Below the pieces are notes generated by a model. It was not told where the DNA came from, did no database searches, and was given only the letters and a program-made list of their open reading frames with translations. Of a stretch of DNA of 26,591 nt, positions 22,054 to 26,591 are shown one piece after another. The DNA comes from Chitinophagales bacterium (lineage in GTDB: Bacteria; Bacteroidota; Bacteroidia; Chitinophagales; UBA8649): contig JADHRO010000004.1 in assembly GCA_016777395.1 (NCBI GenBank), positions 1 to 26,591 on the forward strand, given 5' to 3'. Numbering within the stretch: position 1 is the first letter of the stretch; each line of letters opens with the position of its first letter. Made by a program: the position numbers and the translations under genes.

Positions 22054-22524
22054 TTAAACCACCTTATCCGCGCAAGAAGTGCTTGCAAAGGCTTCAGGTT
22101 TTGCTTTGAATTGGAAGCCCATACCCATGATATAACCCATCGCTTCTCTTAGGGCAGTATTGGATTTAAAATTAGGATTTGTATTGATATCGGCATGTAC
22201 CTCAAAATCAACCTTATACTTTTCAAGTATATCACATATACTGTATGCAACTTCGATACTTTGAGCGACTTCGGTTATCATTCTTTCTTTAATGGACATT
22301 ATACCAACATACCTGTGGTTATTAACAAACATAAAACCGCCACTTCCCTGCCTTAAAAAGACTACAGCACTTGCAAATTCAATATGATTTCGGTAAACCT
22401 GTGAATCTGTCCCAACACAAACTTTCAATTGATAACCAGCCTTTATTTCATGCTGAATGGTATCCTCCACCAATTTTGGTAAATCATTATCAAGAAAAGT
22501 CCCATCTAATTTTCGCCAGCTCAT
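22054..22524 (-). CDS. YkuK-family RNase H-like protein (DUF458)
   Basis: A 156-aa protein with an RNase H-like fold. Typical phrases are VCVGTDSQVYRNHIEFASAVV (first strand with an acidic residue), FMFVNNHRYVG, ERMITEVAQSIEVAY and VHADINTNPNFKSNTALREAMGYIMGMGF, with Asp/Glu residues spaced as in metal-dependent nucleases. Family members resemble B. subtilis YkuK, whose job is uncertain. I chose ATG 22524 (MSWRKLDG), which begins the conserved part; a longer frame from a TTG at 22572 adds a non-conserved, hydrophobic stretch that overlaps likely promoter sequence (TACATTTA at about 22548). It stands alone, divergent from the GlmU-like operon. Confidence 0.88.
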   Translation of the reverse strand: MSWRKLDGTFLDNDLPKLVEDTIQHEIKAGYQLKVCVGTDSQVYRNHIEFASAVVFLRQGSGGFMFVNNHRYVGIMSIKERMITEVAQSIEVAYSICDILEKYKVDFEVHADINTNPNFKSNTALREAMGYIMGMGFQFKAKPEAFASTSCADKVV

Positions 22525-22672
22525 ATGTTTAGATTGCTTTTTAAATGTAGTAAAATAAAAACAAATAAACAAGACTAAGACCGTGCAAGGAACATACCTC
22601 GTTTAGAGCTTCTTCTTTAAAACTCTCCCAAAGCATTTCACGAATAAAACTAAACTATTCATCAGATTTTCC

Positions 22673-22680
22673 TAAATTTA
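22673..22680 (+). promoter_or_regulatory. -7-like box for the GlmU-like/tpiA/prmA operon
   Basis: TAAATTTA fits TAnnTTTR and ends four bases before the ATG at 22685, the same spacing as at nadK and accA. The 160-base divergent gap holds no clear -33 TTG. Confidence 0.45.
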
Positions 22681-22684
22681 CGGG

Positions 22685-23860
22685 ATGTCGGCGCCCATTT
22701 TTGTTTTAAGTGATCATTATGAAAATTGGATTAATCTTAATCCTCTAACATTAAGCAAACCCATTTCATTGTTGCGTATAGGAATTAGCACTATTCAAGA
22801 GAAATGGAAGCTCTATGCTCAAGAGACCCCGCAGATAAAAACTTGCGTACCCTATTTAAGTAAATGGGACACCTGGAAACCAGAACCAAATCATGCATAC
22901 CTCCTTGTAAATTCATGTATAATTCCAAATGACCTGCTTTGGCAAGCAATAAAAAGTTTGACCCTAGGTCAGTCGCTATACCACCATGAGGATTTAATCG
23001 CTTCGCACATACAAGTTGGTAAAGAGGTGTTTGAAGAAGAAATTCAGTTTGATGGCCAAGTCATGCAAATCAATAATCCATGGGATATTTTTAGTAAAAA
23101 CGAGCAAATCCTGAGACAAGATTTTGCCAAAGTTATAGCTAAACGGAAGTCCAATCCTCTAAGCCAAAATAATACTTTAATTGGACCTCAAAATGAATTG
23201 TTTATTGAAGACGGGGCGAGCGTAGAAGGAGCAATACTTAATACTACAAATGGGCCTATCTACATTGGAAAGGATGCCGAGGTGATGGAAGGTTGCGTTG
23301 TTCGAGGAGCACTTGCTTTGTGCAACAATGCAGTTTTAAAGCTTAGTACTAAAATATATGGAGCCACGACTATTGGCCCGCATAGTAAAGTTGGTGGAGA
23401 AGTTAATAATTCTGTAATTCAGGGGTATAGCAACAAGGGGCATGATGGATTTTTAGGGAATTCAGTTATTGGAGAATGGTGTAATCTTGGTGCGGGCACC
23501 AACAACTCTAATTTGAAGAATAATTATGGCGAAATAAAAGTCTACAGCTATAATAAAAAGAACTTTATCAATAGTCAGCTTCAATTTCTTGGTCTAATTA
23601 TGGGAGACCATAGTAAATGTAGTATCAATACCATGTTTAATACAGGCACTGTGGTAGGTGTCTTTGCTAATATTTTTGGCGGTGGCTTTCCTCAAAAGTT
23701 TATCCCCTCATTCAGTTGGGGTGGGTCGGAAGGCTTAACTAAATATAGATTAGATTCTGCACTTGAAGTAGCTGAACGGGTTATGAAAAGAAGAGGCAAA
23801 AACTTAAGTGTAGATGATAAGGATATCCTTAAATTCATGTACGAAAATAGTCAGGAATAA
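22685..23860 (+). CDS. GlmU-like sugar nucleotidyltransferase family protein
   Basis: A 391-aa Bacteroidota protein with a GlmU-like layout. The first ~170 residues are a divergent nucleotidyltransferase-like domain that lacks the usual GxGTRM NTP-binding signature and has LNPLTLSKPISLLRIGI and TIQEKW instead. The remainder is a left-handed beta helix of hexapeptide repeats (IYIGKDAEVMEGCVVRG, IYGATTIGPHSKVGGEVNNSV, NSVIGEWCNLGAGTNNSNLKN), typical of acyl/acetyltransferases. A true GlmU role in UDP-GlcNAc synthesis cannot be assumed. It overlaps the tpiA start by one base (TAATG), so it is translationally coupled to tpiA. Confidence 0.88.
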   Translation: MSAPIFVLSDHYENWINLNPLTLSKPISLLRIGISTIQEKWKLYAQETPQIKTCVPYLSKWDTWKPEPNHAYLLVNSCIIPNDLLWQAIKSLTLGQSLYHHEDLIASHIQVGKEVFEEEIQFDGQVMQINNPWDIFSKNEQILRQDFAKVIAKRKSNPLSQNNTLIGPQNELFIEDGASVEGAILNTTNGPIYIGKDAEVMEGCVVRGALALCNNAVLKLSTKIYGATTIGPHSKVGGEVNNSVIQGYSNKGHDGFLGNSVIGEWCNLGAGTNNSNLKNNYGEIKVYSYNKKNFINSQLQFLGLIMGDHSKCSINTMFNTGTVVGVFANIFGGGFPQKFIPSFSWGGSEGLTKYRLDSALEVAERVMKRRGKNLSVDDKDILKFMYENSQE

Positions 23861-24600
23861 TGAGTAAGAAAGTAGTGATTGGGAATTGGAAAATGAATAC
23901 AACCATCGATGAAGCTATCAATTTGGTGATTGACTTAAAGGAAGGATTAGGCGACAATTCTACCATAATCTGTGTGCCCTATACCCATTTAGGAGTCGTT
24001 CAAGAAATAGTTGATGATCGCATCGCTGTTGGCGCTCAAAATCTTTGTCAATATGAAAACGGTGCTTATACGGGAGAGATATCAAGTCAAATGTTACAAT
24101 CTTTAGGTGCCGAATTTGTAGTTATAGGGCATTCCGAAAGAAGAACACATTTTAACGAAAATGATGAGACCGTTAATGCCAAGATTAAACAGGCCTTACT
24201 GAGTGATATTGTACCTATTATTTGCTGCGGAGAAAGCTTAAACCTCCGTCAATCAGGAGAATACTTACCCTTTATAGAGGGACAGATAAAAGCAGCTTTA
24301 GGTGGAGTGGATAAAAAGGCCGCATTGGATAGCATTATTGCCTATGAGCCTATATGGGCGATTGGAACAGGAGAGACCGCGTCTGCCGATCAAGCTCAAG
24401 AAGTCCACGCTTTTATAAGAAAATTACTTCGATCATTATATGATGAGGAAACCGCCAATCACATGAGTATCGTCTATGGTGGCAGTGTTAAACCTTCAAA
24501 TGCAACTGAATTATTCCAACAAAAAGATATTGATGGTGCTTTAGTCGGAGGTGCCTCTTTAAATGCATCCGATTTTCTTCAGATTATCAATGCACTCTGA
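23860..24600 (+). CDS. tpiA: Triosephosphate isomerase
   Basis: Interconverts dihydroxyacetone phosphate and glyceraldehyde-3-phosphate in glycolysis and gluconeogenesis. All catalytic elements are present in the 246-aa TIM barrel: Asn/Lys in VIGNWKMN, His in VIGHSERR, Glu in AYEPIWAIGTG, and phosphate-binding YGGSVKPSN and GALVGGASL. Length is normal. It shares one base with the GlmU-like gene before it (TAATG) and one with prmA after it (TGATG), so three genes are coupled in one operon. Confidence 0.98.
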   Translation: MSKKVVIGNWKMNTTIDEAINLVIDLKEGLGDNSTIICVPYTHLGVVQEIVDDRIAVGAQNLCQYENGAYTGEISSQMLQSLGAEFVVIGHSERRTHFNENDETVNAKIKQALLSDIVPIICCGESLNLRQSGEYLPFIEGQIKAALGGVDKKAALDSIIAYEPIWAIGTGETASADQAQEVHAFIRKLLRSLYDEETANHMSIVYGGSVKPSNATELFQQKDIDGALVGGASLNASDFLQIINAL

Positions 24601-25430
24601 TGCCTGAATATAAACTCATTCAATTGACAAATACCAATGGCAAGAATGACTTACTCATTGCATATTTAGATCAGTTACAATTCGATTCTTTCGAAGAAGA
24701 GGATACAAATACCTTGAATGCATATATTAGTAATGCTAATTTTAAGGAGGAAAAGCTTCAAGAAACCTTAAATTCTTTATCTTTTCTAAAAGGCCTTGAA
24801 TACACCGTTGGAACTCTTGAAAACAAAAACTGGAATCAAGAGTGGGAAAAAAACTTCAAAGCCATTAAAATTGGGAATGACTGCCTAGTGAGGGCTTCAT
24901 TTCATCCAAGTCAGCCGGTGAAATATGAATTAGTCATTGAGCCCAAAATGGCATTTGGTACAGGGCATCACGCCACAACTGCGATGGTCATGTCGATTAT
25001 GCTTTCAATGAGTTTCAAAAATAAGTTAGTCTTAGATTTTGGATGTGGGACAGGTATATTAAGTTTGCTTGCAGAGAAAATGGGGGCAAATGAAATTCAA
25101 GCCAACGATATTGAAGAACCGGCCTATCTAAATACTATTGAAAACACTCAAATCAATAAATGCACAAGGATTCATCCCCATCATGGAGAACTAGCGCAAG
25201 TTCCTGTTAAAAAATATGAAATTATTCTAGCTAATGTAACAGCGAATACTATTAAGGAAAATTTAGGCAAACTTATCTCGTTGTTAAAACCTAAAGGAGA
25301 CATTTTACTTAGCGGTATCTTATTAAATCAAGAGGAAGAAATAAAAACATTAGCCCATTCACTAGATTTGATTTTTGTGAATCGGAAAAACCAAGAAAAT
25401 TGGGTAGCCTTGCACTACTCTAAATCATAA
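24600..25430 (+). CDS. prmA: Ribosomal protein L11 methyltransferase
   Basis: A SAM-dependent methyltransferase that methylates ribosomal protein L11. The 276-aa chain has the substrate-binding N-terminal region (~1-100), then the PrmA signature PKMAFGTGHHATT (residues ~118-130), the SAM-binding VLDFGCGTGILSLLAEKMGA and the LANVTANTI motif near the catalytic site. It follows tpiA with a one-base overlap and is followed four bases later by a secreted protein. The tpiA-prmA arrangement recurs in Flavobacteriia. No oddities. Confidence 0.95.
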   Translation: MPEYKLIQLTNTNGKNDLLIAYLDQLQFDSFEEEDTNTLNAYISNANFKEEKLQETLNSLSFLKGLEYTVGTLENKNWNQEWEKNFKAIKIGNDCLVRASFHPSQPVKYELVIEPKMAFGTGHHATTAMVMSIMLSMSFKNKLVLDFGCGTGILSLLAEKMGANEIQANDIEEPAYLNTIENTQINKCTRIHPHHGELAQVPVKKYEIILANVTANTIKENLGKLISLLKPKGDILLSGILLNQEEEIKTLAHSLDLIFVNRKNQENWVALHYSKS

Positions 25431-25434
25431 TCAT

Positions 25435-26591
25435 ATGAAAAATGTAATTGTACTATTTGTCATTTCGTGGTTGCTTATACCTTCGGTGAAAGGACAAATC
25501 ATCGATACCTTACCAACAAACAAGGAAGCGTTTGTAAAAGCTTTAAAGCAAAAATTCGAGGCCACCAATCGATCAGAATTAAAAGACCTATTCAAGGAGT
25601 TTGACGCCAAGCTTAAGCAAAATTTAATAGCAGATAATGTCATAGATGATCTTATAGAGTCCAGTAATAAAATGCTAAAACTAAGAGGTAAGGCTTATCC
25701 GCAGCTTCAAAAATTATTAAAGTATTACCTAGCACTCAACGAAATCCCATTGACATCCAATCAATGGAGTGAATTTCAAGAGACTTTGATGGTATTAATG
25801 GATGATGCAACACCTGGAGATAGTAAATCAATTATAGACTTTATTGAGTTTACCATTCCTCTTTTTCGCGAAAATGCATTGTGGTTTAGTAAAGGGAAAA
25901 TATGGAAGTTAAGCACCAATCAGTTTACGCTAAGTATTAATGAAAATGGGCCAATTGTAACCCTTAATTCAGGCCATTTGATTGGCAAAACAGGTGGAGA
26001 CTCCGTAAAAATACTTAATACTTCGGGAATCTATGACTACACCAGGCACAAATGGAAAGGGTCAAAAGGAAAGGTAAATTGGGAGCGAGCCGGTCTCCCC
26101 GACGCTGAGGTAAATGCTTTGTTTGGTGCCTATGAGGTCGACCTGAAAAGCCAAGGGTATGTTATTGAAGAAGTAATATTTACTTACAGAGATTATTTCG
26201 AATCAAGTATTACAGGCAGGCTAGAAGACAAAATGGTTAGTTCTGCTAATCCAGAAACCACAAGATTTCCTCGATTTTCTGCTGAAAAGGAGAATGTACC
26301 ACCTCAACAACTAACACCAAATGTAATATATCATGGAGGGTTTACTTTAGCAGGTTCTAAAATTATTGGTAGTAGTGTTGGTGACCCTTCGGAGCTTTTC
26401 ATCTATAAAGATAATTCCAAGCAAAAAGTACTACGAGCACTAACAAATTCAATCACCATCAACCTGCCAGAAAAAATTAGTAGCAGTAATGCTGAAATTT
26501 CTTTATATTTTGATGAAGACTCGATTTACCATCCACGTATAGATTTGTCTTATGACATACCCAATAATTCAATAAAACTCGTCAAAAATGA
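25435..26591 (+). CDS. Large secreted protein of unknown function, N-terminal part
   Basis: ATG at 25435 opens a frame with no stop to the window edge (385 complete codons), beginning four bases after the prmA stop. It starts with a signal peptide (MKNVIVLFVISWLLIPSVKG, cleavage before QIIDT), followed by an acidic, lysine-rich helical region (residues ~25-150: KEAFVKALKQKFEATNRSEL and so on), then a beta-rich part that includes FTLSINENGPIVTLNSGHLIG, a WKGSKGKVNWERAGL segment and FTLAGSKIIGSSVGDPSELF. I do not recognise the family. Proximity to prmA suggests cotranscription. The full protein probably is much longer, as the beta-rich region is still in progress at the edge. Confidence 0.8.
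   Translation, partial: MKNVIVLFVISWLLIPSVKGQIIDTLPTNKEAFVKALKQKFEATNRSELKDLFKEFDAKLKQNLIADNVIDDLIESSNKMLKLRGKAYPQLQKLLKYYLALNEIPLTSNQWSEFQETLMVLMDDATPGDSKSIIDFIEFTIPLFRENALWFSKGKIWKLSTNQFTLSINENGPIVTLNSGHLIGKTGGDSVKILNTSGIYDYTRHKWKGSKGKVNWERAGLPDAEVNALFGAYEVDLKSQGYVIEEVIFTYRDYFESSITGRLEDKMVSSANPETTRFPRFSAEKENVPPQQLTPNVIYHGGFTLAGSKIIGSSVGDPSELFIYKDNSKQKVLRALTNSITINLPEKISSSNAEISLYFDEDSIYHPRIDLSYDIPNNSIKLVKN

Noticed and set aside
22525..22572. Longer YkuK-type protein beginning at TTG 22572
   Set aside because: The extra residues are not conserved in the family and overlap promoter-like sequence. ATG 22524 gives the normal N-terminus MSWRKLDG.
1..26591. CRISPR arrays, tRNA or rRNA genes, insertion sequences, phage genes or toxin-antitoxin pairs
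   Set aside because: Looked for on both strands; I saw no regularly spaced repeats, cloverleaf sequences, transposase or integrase motifs, or small adjacent toxin-like genes.

Overview
The window is ordinary chromosomal DNA from a member of the Bacteroidota, most likely a marine or freshwater Flavobacteriales-type bacterium. The evidence is low G+C, a type IX secretion (T9SS) C-terminal sorting domain, several gene families largely confined to this phylum (DUF4290, DUF6913, DUF5606, DUF4465 and the GlmU-like sugar nucleotidyltransferase family), near-absence of Shine-Dalgarno sequences, and repeated TAnnTTTG-type -7 promoter boxes placed only a few bases before start codons. I see no tRNA, rRNA, CRISPR array, insertion sequence, phage or plasmid gene.

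Layout. Positions 1-2565 (minus strand) carry an alpha/beta hydrolase, a CBS-ACT protein, NAD kinase and the first 48 codons of a lipoprotein. A 265-base AT-rich gap with DnaA-box-like sequences then precedes HU (plus), its terminator, and the tiny ribosomal protein bTHX (43 aa). Positions 3342-6829 (minus) hold a DUF5606 protein coupled to an M3 peptidase, and a lipoprotein coupled to pdxH. Positions 6880-10089 (minus) form a vitamin B12 uptake operon: promoter, cobalamin riboswitch, BtuB-like TonB-dependent receptor, a secreted DUF4465 protein with a T9SS sorting domain, and a terminator. uvrA (minus) follows, then a 32-base perfect palindromic terminator. The next minus-strand group reads, in transcription order, as a previously unlisted 51-aa ORF (overlapping), an 843-aa fusion of an alkaline-phosphatase-superfamily phosphodiesterase, TPR repeats and a sulfotransferase-like domain, and a lipoprotein.

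From 16520 the plus strand dominates: a UvrD/PcrA helicase, a DUF4290 protein, then accA-DUF6913-dapA packed with 0-3 base gaps (fatty acid and lysine/peptidoglycan precursors). A YkuK-type RNase H-like gene on the minus strand converges on dapA. The window closes with a tightly coupled operon of a GlmU-like protein, tpiA, prmA and the 5' 385 codons of a large secreted protein of unknown function.

Most genes are housekeeping. The parts most worth a second look are the B12 operon, whose surface protein appears routed through T9SS; the phosphodiesterase-TPR-sulfotransferase fusion with its overlapping small ORF; the recurrent leaderless promoter geometry; and the DnaA-box cluster beside HU. I found no convincing wholly new multi-gene system.
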